Below the pieces are notes generated by a model that was given only the letters and a program-made list of their open reading frames with translations, was not told the origin of the DNA and made no database searches. From the NCBI GenBank assembly GCA_934565615.1, contig CAKTIH010000111.1, forward strand, positions 1-7,423: a stretch of DNA of 7,423 bases, in the 5' to 3' direction. Below are positions 1 to 5,218 of the stretch, one piece after another. The position numbers and the translations under genes were made by a program. The DNA comes from an uncultured Oscillospiraceae bacterium (lineage in GTDB: Bacteria > Bacillota > Clostridia > Oscillospirales > Oscillospiraceae). Position 1 is the stretch's first letter, and every line of letters starts with the position of its first letter.

Positions 1-85
1 GCCATCTTATCAGCAGTACCAGCCACAGAACCTGAATGGCGATGACCGGAATTATCACCAGAAGCCGCACAAAAGTTTTCTTCAC
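1..85 (-). CDS. N-terminal fragment of a membrane protein, possibly cardiolipin synthase
   Basis: Only the first 28 codons are in the window; the rest lies beyond position 1. I chose the GTG at 85-83 because an AGGAGG site (98-93) lies 7 nt upstream. That frame gives a basic start (MKKTFVR) followed by one long hydrophobic stretch containing VIAIQVLWLVLLIRW, a typical N-terminal membrane helix. An ATG at 89-87 in another frame is only 3 nt from the AGGAGG and gives a hydrophilic peptide, so it is less likely. A short basic start followed by a Gln- and Trp-containing helix ending in Arg-Trp resembles the first membrane segment of clostridial cardiolipin synthases (PLD family, cardiolipin from phosphatidylglycerol). 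This is recalled family likeness, and no catalytic HKD motif is visible. The gene starts 27 nt after ogt on the same strand, so the two are probably co-transcribed. The coding call is fairly good; the product name is tentative. Confidence 0.45.
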   Translation of the reverse strand, partial: MKKTFVRLLVIIPVIAIQVLWLVLLIRW

Positions 86-92
86 GCATATC

Positions 93-98
93 CCTCCT
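93..98 (-). promoter_or_regulatory. Ribosome binding site deciding a GTG start
   Basis: AGGAGG on the minus strand, 7 nt before GTG 85-83 and only 3 nt before the out-of-frame ATG 89-87. The spacing favours GTG, which opens the hydrophobic, plausible reading frame. Confidence 0.6.
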
Positions 99-112
99 AT
101 CTTTGTTTCGGG

Positions 113-646
113 TCAAAGTGCCGTACCCTTTTTAGGCACGTACAGCCCGGACATGTCCGCGCCCTCAAGAGAAAGCAGCTTGATCTTTCTGTCGATGCCG
201 CCGGCATATCCCGTGAGACTGCCGCCGCTACCGATGACCCGGTGGCACGGTATGATTATCGATATCGGGTTGTGCCCGACCGCGCCGCCGACTGTCTGGG
301 CGGACATATGCGCGAGTCCGCGCCGCTCCGCTATAGCAGAGGCAAGCTCGGCATAGGTCACAGTTTTACCGTAAGGGATAGAGAGCAGCAGCTCCCAGAC
401 CTCACGGCGGAACTCGGAGCCTGTGGGAGCAAGCGGCGGCGTGAAGTCAGGCTCTTTGCCGCCGAAGTATATATTGAGCCAGCTCTCGGCCTGCTCAAAG
501 ACAGGCAGAGCATTTTCTTTATGCTGAGTGTCCAGCACCGCGGCATAATACTTCTGTCCCTCAAACCAGAGACCGGTCAGTGCCGCGCCGTCGCTCGCGA
601 GGAGTATCCTGCCGAGCGGGGAGTCATAGCTGTGAGTATACTGCAA
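113..646 (-). CDS. ogt: Methylated-DNA--protein-cysteine methyltransferase (O6-alkylguanine alkyltransferase)
   Basis: This suicide repair protein moves the alkyl group from O6-alkylguanine (and O4-alkylthymine) in DNA to its own cysteine, in the cytoplasm. With a TTG start at 646 it has 177 residues, usual for Ogt. The active site PCHRV has its Cys at residue 134; Asn126 lies 8 residues before it and Glu161 lies 27 after it, matching the conserved Asn-Cys...Glu network of the family. The glycine-rich GSLTGYAGG segment follows the active site, and Tyr98 is in the helix-turn-helix region (VTYAELA). The N-terminal part (YDSPLGRILLAS) matches the Ogt ribonuclease-H-like domain. TTG is chosen because AGGAGG lies 7 nt upstream, whereas the longer ATG at 688 has no ribosome site and falls about where transcription should start. 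Oddity: the position of the 'arginine finger', 17 residues before the Cys, is Gln117. The reactive Cys is present, so this is not an Atl-type inactive homologue. Confidence 0.93.
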   Translation of the reverse strand: MQYTHSYDSPLGRILLASDGAALTGLWFEGQKYYAAVLDTQHKENALPVFEQAESWLNIYFGGKEPDFTPPLAPTGSEFRREVWELLLSIPYGKTVTYAELASAIAERRGLAHMSAQTVGGAVGHNPISIIIPCHRVIGSGGSLTGYAGGIDRKIKLLSLEGADMSGLYVPKKGTAL

Positions 647-653
647 GAGAGCA

Positions 654-659
654 CCTCCT
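654..659 (-). promoter_or_regulatory. Ribosome binding site fixing the TTG start of ogt
   Basis: Perfect AGGAGG on the minus strand with a 7-nt spacer to TTG 646-644. No comparable site precedes the upstream in-frame ATG at 688. Confidence 0.75.
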
Positions 660-693
660 GATACTAAACGCGTTAAGAAATTTACCATAATGG

Positions 694-699
694 ATCATA
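694..699 (-). promoter_or_regulatory. Probable extended -10 element for ogt
   Basis: On the minus strand TATGAT is preceded by TG one base upstream (TGGTATGAT), an extended -10. There is no good -35 at 17 nt, as expected for extended -10 promoters. Transcription would begin near 687, giving a leader of about 40 nt to the TTG start. Inferred by eye only. Confidence 0.4.
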
Positions 700-826
700 C
701 CATAAATTTCCCGGAAATAAAACATGTATTACGAAAAACCTTGAAGAAGCTGTTCTTATGTGTAATTATAGCCTGTCCTTAAGGTAAACTCAAGCAGAAT
801 TTAAATATGCATCAATCCATGAGTTC

Positions 827-846
827 GTATCTTAATTGTATCTTAA
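827..846 (+). repeat. Direct repeat GTATCTTAA x2, 11-bp period
   Basis: GTATCTTAA occurs at 827-835 and again at 838-846, exactly 11 bp apart, or about one helical turn. The second copy ends 16 bp upstream of the -35 box of the DUF5131 operon promoter. Tandem half-sites with this period are typical of OmpR/PhoB-type response regulators, so an activator site is possible. The repeat is seen directly; its role is inferred. Confidence 0.5.
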
Positions 847-862
847 ATACACTGCACGGCCA

Positions 863-891
863 TTGACAGAAATTAGACTGGTCTATATTAT
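863..891 (+). promoter_or_regulatory. Sigma-A-type promoter of the DUF5131-VOC-TfoX operon
   Basis: TTGACA (863-868), a 17-nt spacer, then TATTAT (886-891): perfect -35 and 5 of 6 matches at -10. Transcription should start near 898, giving a short leader of about 30 nt before ATG 927. The three plus-strand genes that follow are tightly packed, so this is probably their common promoter. Confidence 0.75.
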
Positions 892-926
892 AAGGCTATT
901 GAAAGAACTGTCACGGAGGCGGCAGC

Positions 927-1772
927 ATGATGGTTGAAAACGAAATATATGCCGACTGGAACCCGTGGCACGGCTGCACAAAGATCAGCCCCGGCTGCAA
1001 GTACTGCTATGTTTATAGGCAGGATGAGATGTACGGTGCGGCGGAGGCAAGCAGCGTCTGCCGCAAGACGGGAAACTTTGATCTGCCGGTAAAGAGAAAG
1101 CGCGGCGGGAGCTATAAGATACCGCCGGGGCGGATAGTGTTCACCTGCTTCACCTCGGATTTCCTGCTGAAGGACGCGGACGAGTGGCGCGCCGAGTGCT
1201 GGGCGATGATGCGCGAGCGACAGGACTGCTGGTTTTATTTCTTCACCAAGCGCATCGACAGGCTCGAAGCCTGCCTGCCGCCGGACTGGGGCGAGGGCTA
1301 TGACAATGTGCTGATCGGCTGCACGGTGGAGAACCAGAGCATGGCGGACTACCGTCTGCCGATATTCCGCGCGCTGCCGGTAAAGCACCGGTCGATCATC
1401 GCAGCCCCGCTGCTTGAGGGGCTGGATATCTCAGAGTACCTTGACGGGGACATTGAGGAGGTTTCGGTCGGCGGCGAGTCGGGAATTGACGCACGGCCCT
1501 GCGACTATGACTGGGTGCTTGAGCTGCGCCGCCAGTGCATTGAGAAAAACGTGCCGTTCCGCTTTCATCAGACGGGTGCGCACTTTGTGAAGGATGGAAA
1601 AATGTACAGTGTCAGGCGGCCGTATCAGCGCAGTCAGGCGCGTAAGGCCGGGATAGACTACCGTATCGGCGAGAACTTTATACCGGAGACCGCGGCGTAT
1701 AGCACGACAGAGACATACACGGAAGCGAACTTATTCGACGATATAACGACGGAGGTGCAGGATGAGAATTGA
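927..1772 (+). CDS. DUF5131 family protein (phage Gp37/Gp68-like, three-cysteine motif)
   Basis: A 281-residue cytoplasmic protein of a family often annotated as phage Gp37/Gp68, related in its cysteine motif to radical SAM proteins; the biochemical function is not established. The start is supported by GGAGG at 915-919, 7 nt before ATG 927. The N-terminus (WNPWHGCTKISPGCKYCY, residues 11-28) carries Cys17, Cys24 and Cys27 in a CX6CX2C arrangement, probably binding an iron-sulphur cluster. Other family-type blocks are GCTVENQ (131-137), VGGESG (181-186) followed by ARPCDYDW, and FHQTG (213-217). Length looks complete. In many genomes this family is paired with a 'three-Cys-motif partner' (TcmP) gene; here the next genes are a VOC-fold protein, overlapping by 11 nt, and a TfoX-domain protein, so no such partner is adjacent. 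Family assignment is good from recalled motifs; radical SAM chemistry is inference. Confidence 0.85.
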   Translation: MMVENEIYADWNPWHGCTKISPGCKYCYVYRQDEMYGAAEASSVCRKTGNFDLPVKRKRGGSYKIPPGRIVFTCFTSDFLLKDADEWRAECWAMMRERQDCWFYFFTKRIDRLEACLPPDWGEGYDNVLIGCTVENQSMADYRLPIFRALPVKHRSIIAAPLLEGLDISEYLDGDIEEVSVGGESGIDARPCDYDWVLELRRQCIEKNVPFRFHQTGAHFVKDGKMYSVRRPYQRSQARKAGIDYRIGENFIPETAAYSTTETYTEANLFDDITTEVQDEN

Positions 1773-2145
1773 ACACGCGGCTATATACGTAGACGACATA
1801 GAGGCGGAGAAGATGTTCTTCACGCGGTATTTCGGGGCGACTGCCGGGGAAATGTACCGCAACAAAAACACAGGCTTCCGCTCATACTTCCTGAGCTTTG
1901 AGGGCGGCGCGCGGCTGGAGCTGATGACCGCGCCGGGGCTTCAGGACATGGATAAGCTGCCGCTCAGAACGGGCTTTGCGCATCTGGCGTTTTCCGCCGG
2001 CAGCCGCGGGGAAGTCGACGCGCTTACCGAACGGCTGAGAGCGGACGGCTATGCCGTCGTGAGCGGGCCGAGAGTGACCGGCGATGGGTATTATGAAAGC
2101 TGCATTCTCGACGCAGAGGGCAACCGTATAGAGATAACCGAGTGA
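1762..2145 (+). CDS. VOC family (glyoxalase/bleomycin resistance fold) protein
   Basis: A 127-residue single-chain vicinal-oxygen-chelate protein made of two beta-alpha-beta-beta-beta modules. The N-terminal module begins IEHAAIYVDDIEAEKMFF and the second begins near FAHLAFSAG (residues 72-80). The four usual metal-ligand positions are all filled: His5, Glu53 (ARLELM), His74 and Glu124 (NRIEIT), so it is probably a metal-dependent enzyme like glyoxalase I or a lyase, not a metal-free resistance protein. The C-terminal DAEGNRIEI pattern is typical. The substrate cannot be told. The start is supported by GGAGG at 1751-1755, 6 nt before the ATG. The gene overlaps the end of the DUF5131 gene by 11 nt and is followed 9 nt later by the TfoX gene, so all three are probably co-expressed. 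Fold assignment is firm; function is open. Confidence 0.88.
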   Translation: MRIEHAAIYVDDIEAEKMFFTRYFGATAGEMYRNKNTGFRSYFLSFEGGARLELMTAPGLQDMDKLPLRTGFAHLAFSAGSRGEVDALTERLRADGYAVVSGPRVTGDGYYESCILDAEGNRIEITE

Positions 2146-2154
2146 GGAGACGAT

Positions 2155-2475
2155 ATGGCAACATCGAAAGAATATATTGATTTTGTCTGCGAGCAGATAG
2201 AGGGCATCGGAGATATAAGCACAAAGAAAATGTTCGGCGAATACATGGTATATCTCGGCGGGAAGCCGGTGCTGACTGTGTGCGACAACACGGTCTTTGT
2301 AAAGAAGTTCCCGGAGCTGTCGGAGCTTATGGCAGGGGCGGACTGCGGTTTCCCATATGATGGCGCAAAGGAACAGTACATCCTCGACATTGAGAACCGG
2401 GAGCTTGTTGAAAATCTGCTCCCCTTGGTCGCGGAGCTGACGCCGCTGCCGAAGCCGAGGAAAAAGAAAACATAA
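2155..2475 (+). CDS. TfoX/Sxy N-terminal-domain protein
   Basis: A 106-residue protein consisting only of the TfoX N-terminal domain: an N-terminal helix (YIDFVCEQIEGIG), then STKKMFGEYMVYLGGKPV (residues 22-39), whose K-x-M-F-G-x-Y core is the family hallmark, then the strand LTVCDNTVFVK. It ends in a basic tail (KPRKKKT). In gammaproteobacteria full-length TfoX/Sxy is a competence activator with a second domain. Single-domain versions like this are common in Firmicutes and have no established role, so competence should not be assumed. The start has GAGGAG at 2144-2149, overlapping the VOC stop codon, with only 9 nt between the genes. It is the last gene of the operon and is followed 9 nt later by a strong terminator. 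Confidence 0.85.
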   Translation: MATSKEYIDFVCEQIEGIGDISTKKMFGEYMVYLGGKPVLTVCDNTVFVKKFPELSELMAGADCGFPYDGAKEQYILDIENRELVENLLPLVAELTPLPKPRKKKT

Positions 2476-2484
2476 GCATTGCAG

Positions 2485-2526
2485 AAAAACCCGTTCCGCA
2501 CAGTTTCGAGTGCGGAGCGGGTTTTT
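2485..2526. terminator. Bidirectional rho-independent terminator
   Basis: Arms 2485-2501 and 2510-2526 pair over 17 positions (one G-T wobble) around the 8-nt loop AGTTTCGA. The outer five pairs are A-T, so both strands present a GC-rich stem followed by a U tract. It lies 9 nt after the TfoX stop and 6 nt after the ATPase stop on the other strand, so it can end both convergent operons. Confidence 0.9.
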
Positions 2527-2532
2527 GACAGT

Positions 2533-3111
2533 TCATTTGTTAAGTTCGGAGAAGTCAATGACGCGGCAGCCGAGGGCTTCGGCCTCGCGGGCGTTGTGCG
2601 TTACGAGTATCACGGCGGCGTCCGTGCCGTCAGATACGGCGGTGATCGCGTTTTGCTTTGCGGCGGCGTCCAGAGCCTTGAACGGCTCATCGAGCAGCAG
2701 AAGATCGGGGGCGCAGACAAGCGCTCTCGCGAGGGAAACGAGCTGCTGCATTCCGCCCGAGAGCTCCGCGGGCAGCTTATCTGCGGCATCGCTCAGACCG
2801 AGGCGCGAGAGCCAAGCGGCGGCGTCCTCGCCCTGATGTGCGTCGGGCAGAACGAGCCTGACATTTTCTGCGGCTGTGAGCCACGGCAGCAGCCGCGGCT
2901 CCTGAAACACAAAGGATAGCTGCTGTACCGTGCGCTCGACGGTACCGGAGTCCGGGCTTTGCAGCCCAGCAATCACGCGCAGCAGGCTCGTTTTGCCGCA
3001 GCCAGATGGCCCCATGACAGCGATGCGCTCGCCGTGGTCAAGACGGAGGGACACATCGTGCAGTACGCGTCGTTCGCCGTAGCTGAGAGAGACGTTCTTG
3101 AGTTCAAGCAT
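2533..3111 (-). CDS. ABC transporter ATP-binding protein (nitrate/sulfonate/taurine importer class)
   Basis: Cytoplasmic ATPase that powers the importer encoded by the two genes before it. All motifs are present: Walker A GPSGCGKTS (residues 34-42, Lys40), Q-loop Gln70 in FVFQEPRLLPW, signature LSGGM (117-121), Walker B LLLLDEP (137-143) with catalytic Glu142, and switch His172 in VTHN. The FQEPRLLPW block and the LSGGM signature are typical of the SsuB/TauB/NrtD group. At 192 residues it is short compared with the usual 240-260: after the switch histidine there are only about 20 residues, so the C-terminal extension is missing. The signature continues QQLVSLARAL where relatives often have RQR. 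ATG 3111 overlaps the permease stop by 8 nt and is preceded by GGGAGG. The substrate cannot be deduced. Confidence 0.92.
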   Translation of the reverse strand: MLELKNVSLSYGERRVLHDVSLRLDHGERIAVMGPSGCGKTSLLRVIAGLQSPDSGTVERTVQQLSFVFQEPRLLPWLTAAENVRLVLPDAHQGEDAAAWLSRLGLSDAADKLPAELSGGMQQLVSLARALVCAPDLLLLDEPFKALDAAAKQNAITAVSDGTDAAVILVTHNAREAEALGCRVIDFSELNK

Positions 3112-3853
3112 TTTTCCCGCCTCCCGATATCAGTCTCAGCACGAGCTTTTCAAGCAGGAAGCTGAGCAGAATGACGCACAGTGTCCAAGCGAAAAGATCG
3201 GTCGTCTGGAGATAGAGCTTGGATTCATAGATCATGCGGCCTATCGAGATGCCGGGCACAGTGAGCACCTCGGCGGCGATGCCGGCTTTCCAGCCGAAGC
3301 CGAGCGCGCTCGAACACGCGGAACGGAAATACGGCAGCACCGACGGAAAATATATGCTCCGCGCAGTTTTGATGAATGAGAAATCGTACACACGCGCAAG
3401 CTCTAAAAAGCTGCGGTCGGTGTTCTTTATCCCGGCGGAGACGTTGCTCCACACGACGGGAAACACCATCAGCGCCGAAATGAGCACCGGGACATAGTCG
3501 CGCTGCAGCCATATCAGCACGAGGATCACAAAGGAGGCGACGGGCGTCGTCTTTATGACGCTTATAATTGGCGAGAGCAGCGCATCGAGCAGCGCGAAGC
3601 GGCTCGTCAGCACGGCAGATGCAACGCCGAGGATAACGGCAGACGCGATACCGGCGCTTATTCTGAGCAGCGAGAGCAGCACGGTGTGCCAGAACTCCGC
3701 CGTAGCCATAAGCTCAAAAAGCCGCCTGACGACCGCCAAGGGAGCCGGAAGCAGCAGTGTGCTGCCGACAGCTACAGAGAGAAGCTGCCAGAGCGCGAGC
3801 CAGAACAACACAGCGAGCAGCGTTTTGACCGGCTTTGAACGGATAAGCTTCAT
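3104..3853 (-). CDS. ABC transporter permease (SsuC/TauC-like)
   Basis: A 249-residue inner-membrane permease with about six hydrophobic helices (roughly residues 10-30, 57-84, 92-115, 120-142, 180-200 and 220-240). The binding-protein-dependent transport signature (EAA loop) is at residues 151-176, beginning ELARVYDF and ending near FPSVLPYF; this cytoplasmic loop docks on the ATPase. The GWKAGIAAEVL segment (187-197) is typical of the sulfonate/nitrate/taurine permeases. ATG 3853 overlaps the stop of the binding protein gene in an ATGA arrangement and has no clear ribosome site of its own, so it probably depends on translational coupling. Length is normal for the family. Confidence 0.92.
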   Translation of the reverse strand: MKLIRSKPVKTLLAVLFWLALWQLLSVAVGSTLLLPAPLAVVRRLFELMATAEFWHTVLLSLLRISAGIASAVILGVASAVLTSRFALLDALLSPIISVIKTTPVASFVILVLIWLQRDYVPVLISALMVFPVVWSNVSAGIKNTDRSFLELARVYDFSFIKTARSIYFPSVLPYFRSACSSALGFGWKAGIAAEVLTVPGISIGRMIYESKLYLQTTDLFAWTLCVILLSFLLEKLVLRLISGGGKNA

Positions 3854-4884
3854 CCGAGAACGCAGTAGAAATCGTCGCCGGGAACATTGCCGCCGATGGA
3901 ATCGGGAGCGACGGAGTACATGACCTCATAGAACGCGGCGAGCGCGCTCTGCATATCCGCGCCGTCGACGAAGCAGATATTGCAGTTGGGAATAGCCTTT
4001 GCGGCAACGGCGGCCTTCGCGAAGATGCCGGTCTCCTGTATCTTCTCGGCACTGCCCTGAATATCGGCGCTCAGCGCTTCGACGGAGGCCTTATACTCAT
4101 TGAGGAAGCACGCGAGTTCTGCGGGGTGCGCCTCGGCAAATTCGCGCCTGACGACCGCGCAGCCCTGCACGAGACTCCCGGCGGGTGCGGCCTTGTCCCA
4201 CTCGGCGGTGAGATCGAGCGCCGCGGTCAGCTTGTCATTTGCGCTGCAGGCGATCGTCACCATAGGCTCCGGGAGAACGGCGAGCTGCACCGCGCCGGAG
4301 GAGACGGCGGTATTCAGATCGGCGGGCTGGGCATAGCTGTTGTCAATGACCACGTCCTCACCGGGCTTGAGGCCGTTTGCCTCGCAGAGGTACTGAAAGA
4401 TAAAGGTGGGGTTTTGCGCGGGGACGTACACAGTCTTGCCGCGGAGGTCCTCAAAGCCGTTTATTTCAAGGCTGCTGTCCGCGACGAGGTACAGGACGCC
4501 GCGGGTGTTGAGCGCGACGACCTGAACTGCGCCGCCGGTCTTGTTATAGAGCGCCGCTGCGGCGTTTGTGGGCAGGGCGGCGATATCGGCGGAGCCGTTT
4601 ATCAGCGCCGCCGTGACGCTGCTCGCGTCCGTCTCGACGCTGAAATTATAATCGAGCGCGGCTTCACCGTTCTGTGCGGAATACATGAGGTTTGCCATGC
4701 CGAAGCCGGTAGTGCCGTTGAGCACCATGACGTTCACAGTGAGGTCATCGCTCGGGCTTTCGGAAGGCTCAGCGGGTGCGGCAGTCTCGGCGGCGGGCGT
4801 GTCCACCTGACCGCAGGCGGCAAGCGCGGCGATCATAATGATGGCGAGAAATACAGCGGAAAAGCGTTTGAACAGTGTTTTCAT
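3850..4884 (-). CDS. ABC transporter substrate-binding lipoprotein (NMT1/SsuA-like)
   Basis: Extracytoplasmic binding protein that captures the ligand for the importer. The first 24 residues form a lipoprotein signal: basic start (MKTLFKR), hydrophobic core (AVFLAIIMIAA) and lipobox LAAC with the lipidated Cys24, followed by a Pro/Ala/Glu/Ser linker to about residue 48. The mature part has the periplasmic-binding fold of the NMT1/SsuA group: TGFGMANLM near residues 59-67, ADIAALPTNAAAALYNK (99-115), and AIPNCNI (297-303) late in the chain. I place the start at ATG 4884 (AGGAGG 4 nt upstream; 344 residues). An in-frame ATG at 4977 would add 31 residues before the signal peptide and begins within the -35 box, so it is rejected. 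Ligand unknown: sulfonates, nitrate, thiamine precursors or others are possible, and no riboswitch in the roughly 58-nt leader helps to decide. Confidence 0.9.
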   Translation of the reverse strand: MKTLFKRFSAVFLAIIMIAALAACGQVDTPAAETAAPAEPSESPSDDLTVNVMVLNGTTGFGMANLMYSAQNGEAALDYNFSVETDASSVTAALINGSADIAALPTNAAAALYNKTGGAVQVVALNTRGVLYLVADSSLEINGFEDLRGKTVYVPAQNPTFIFQYLCEANGLKPGEDVVIDNSYAQPADLNTAVSSGAVQLAVLPEPMVTIACSANDKLTAALDLTAEWDKAAPAGSLVQGCAVVRREFAEAHPAELACFLNEYKASVEALSADIQGSAEKIQETGIFAKAAVAAKAIPNCNICFVDGADMQSALAAFYEVMYSVAPDSIGGNVPGDDFYCVLG

Positions 4885-4925
4885 TTGTCCTCCTTTGGGT
4901 AGGCACAGGGGTTTATACTTATGAT

Positions 4926-4942
4926 GGTAGATGTATCTAACC
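4926..4942. promoter_or_regulatory. Candidate operator palindrome at the ABC operon start site
   Basis: GGTAGATGTATCTAACC contains TAGAT-GT-ATCTA, a 5-bp-arm palindrome with near-matching GG/CC flanks. It covers about +1 to +17 of the predicted transcript, a classic repressor position. A third half-site (ATCTACC, 4984-4990) lies just upstream of the -35 box. Inferred from symmetry and position. Confidence 0.45.
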
Positions 4943-4948
4943 GGGAGT

Positions 4949-4977
4949 ATTATAGAAGCGTGTCTTATTTTTGTCAA
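4949..4977 (-). promoter_or_regulatory. Perfect-consensus promoter of the ABC operon
   Basis: On the minus strand TTGACA (4977-4972), 17 nt, then TATAAT (4954-4949). Both hexamers and the spacer are exactly consensus. Transcription should start near 4942, 58 nt before the binding-protein ATG. A promoter this strong usually needs repression, in keeping with the palindromes around it. Confidence 0.88.
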
Positions 4978-5012
4978 TCAGTTATCTACCATTTTTATAA
5001 GTATTTGAGGGG

Positions 5013-5077
5013 ACACGCAGGCTTATCAAGCTGTGACGGAGCTGTGCTGCTGCGGCTTCGGAGAAGGACATCACATT
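5013..5077. other. Intergenic segment with no recognised feature
   Basis: Part of the 334-nt gene-free stretch 4885-5218. No ribosome site with a convincing frame was seen on either strand. The segment is bounded by TGAGGGG (5006-5012) and CCCCTCA (5083-5089), a 7-bp inverted pair, so it may belong to the repeat unit to its right or be an older copy's remnant. Confidence 0.3.
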
Positions 5078-5133
5078 TTTATCCCCTCAGGCGCTCTGCG
5101 CCAGCTCCCCTTGAGAAACAAGGGGAGCCCTTG
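5078..5133. repeat. Double-hairpin intergenic repeat (REP-like)
   Basis: A T-rich lead (TTTTTATCCCCTCA) is followed by hairpin 1, GGCGC-TCT-GCGCC (5090-5102), and hairpin 2, GCTCCCCTTG-AGAAA-CAAGGGGAGC (5104-5128, 10-bp perfect stem). A third, competing fold, CAAGGG-GAG-CCCTTG (5119-5133), shares the right arm. The order CCCCTCAG, small GC hairpin, AGCTCCCC hairpin recalls repeats I associate with Faecalibacterium and related Oscillospiraceae; this is memory, not a search. Only one copy is in the window, so repetitiveness in the genome is inferred. Confidence 0.6.
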
Positions 5134-5167
5134 TGCGCTGATATCGTCAGGGTTGGAGAGATTATAA

Positions 5168-5202
5168 AAGGCTGCCTGCACATATGTGATGCAGGCAGCC
5201 TT
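5168..5202 (-). terminator. Rho-independent terminator of rubrerythrin
   Basis: AAGGCTGCCTGCA (5168-5180) and TGCAGGCAGCCTT (5190-5202) form a perfect 13-bp stem with a 9-nt loop. On the minus strand the stem ends in a TTTT tract and AT-rich sequence. It begins 16 nt after the rubrerythrin stop codon. Confidence 0.9.
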
Positions 5203-5218
5203 CTGAGATACGTATTTC

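Larger units (their letters stand above)
4915..5004. repeat. Inverted repeat flanking the ABC operon promoter
   Basis: The left arm (4915-4932) is ATACTTAT, one base, ATGGTAGAT. The right arm (4984-5004) is ATCTACCAT, four T, ATAAGTAT. The arms match at 17 positions in inverted orientation and differ only in a 1-nt versus 4-nt spacer. The 51 nt between them contain the complete operon promoter. The right arm lies upstream of the -35 box and would not be transcribed from this promoter, so the pair acts at DNA level and not as an RNA hairpin. It may be an operator pair or an invertible segment. Confidence 0.7.

Noticed and set aside
647..688. Longer ogt starting at ATG 688
   Set aside because: No ribosome site precedes it, it falls at the predicted transcription start, and the conserved Ogt sequence begins after the TTG at 646, which has a perfect AGGAGG.
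744..757. AAGAA-GCTG-TTCTT dyad as a LexA/SOS box
   Set aside because: It does not match the Gram-positive GAAC-N4-GTTC form and the 5-bp arms are easily explained by chance.
888..1388. Minus-strand open frame across the DUF5131 gene
   Set aside because: It is antisense to conserved DUF5131 motifs and overlaps the promoter region; no family features are seen.
927..1772. Prophage remnant because of the Gp37/Gp68-like gene
   Set aside because: No other phage gene, integrase or attachment site is nearby, and its neighbours and base composition look chromosomal.
2155..2475. TfoX-domain gene as a natural competence regulator
   Set aside because: Only the N-terminal domain is present, and competence regulation by TfoX is established for two-domain gammaproteobacterial proteins.
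2479..2919. Plus-strand open frames across the ATPase gene
   Set aside because: They begin within or just after the terminator hairpin and run antisense to intact ABC motifs.
4126..4902. Long open frame on the plus strand across the binding-protein gene (258 codons)
   Set aside because: It is antisense to an unambiguous lipoprotein gene, has no recognisable motif and no credible ribosome site. It is a by-product of GC-rich codon use.
4885..4942. Riboswitch (TPP or S-box) in the ABC operon leader
   Set aside because: The leader is only about 58 nt and shows none of the conserved core sequences; too short for these aptamers.
4885..4977. N-terminal extension of the binding protein from ATG 4977
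   Set aside because: It would begin inside the -35 box of the consensus promoter and put 31 residues before a textbook lipoprotein signal. ATG 4884 has its own AGGAGG.
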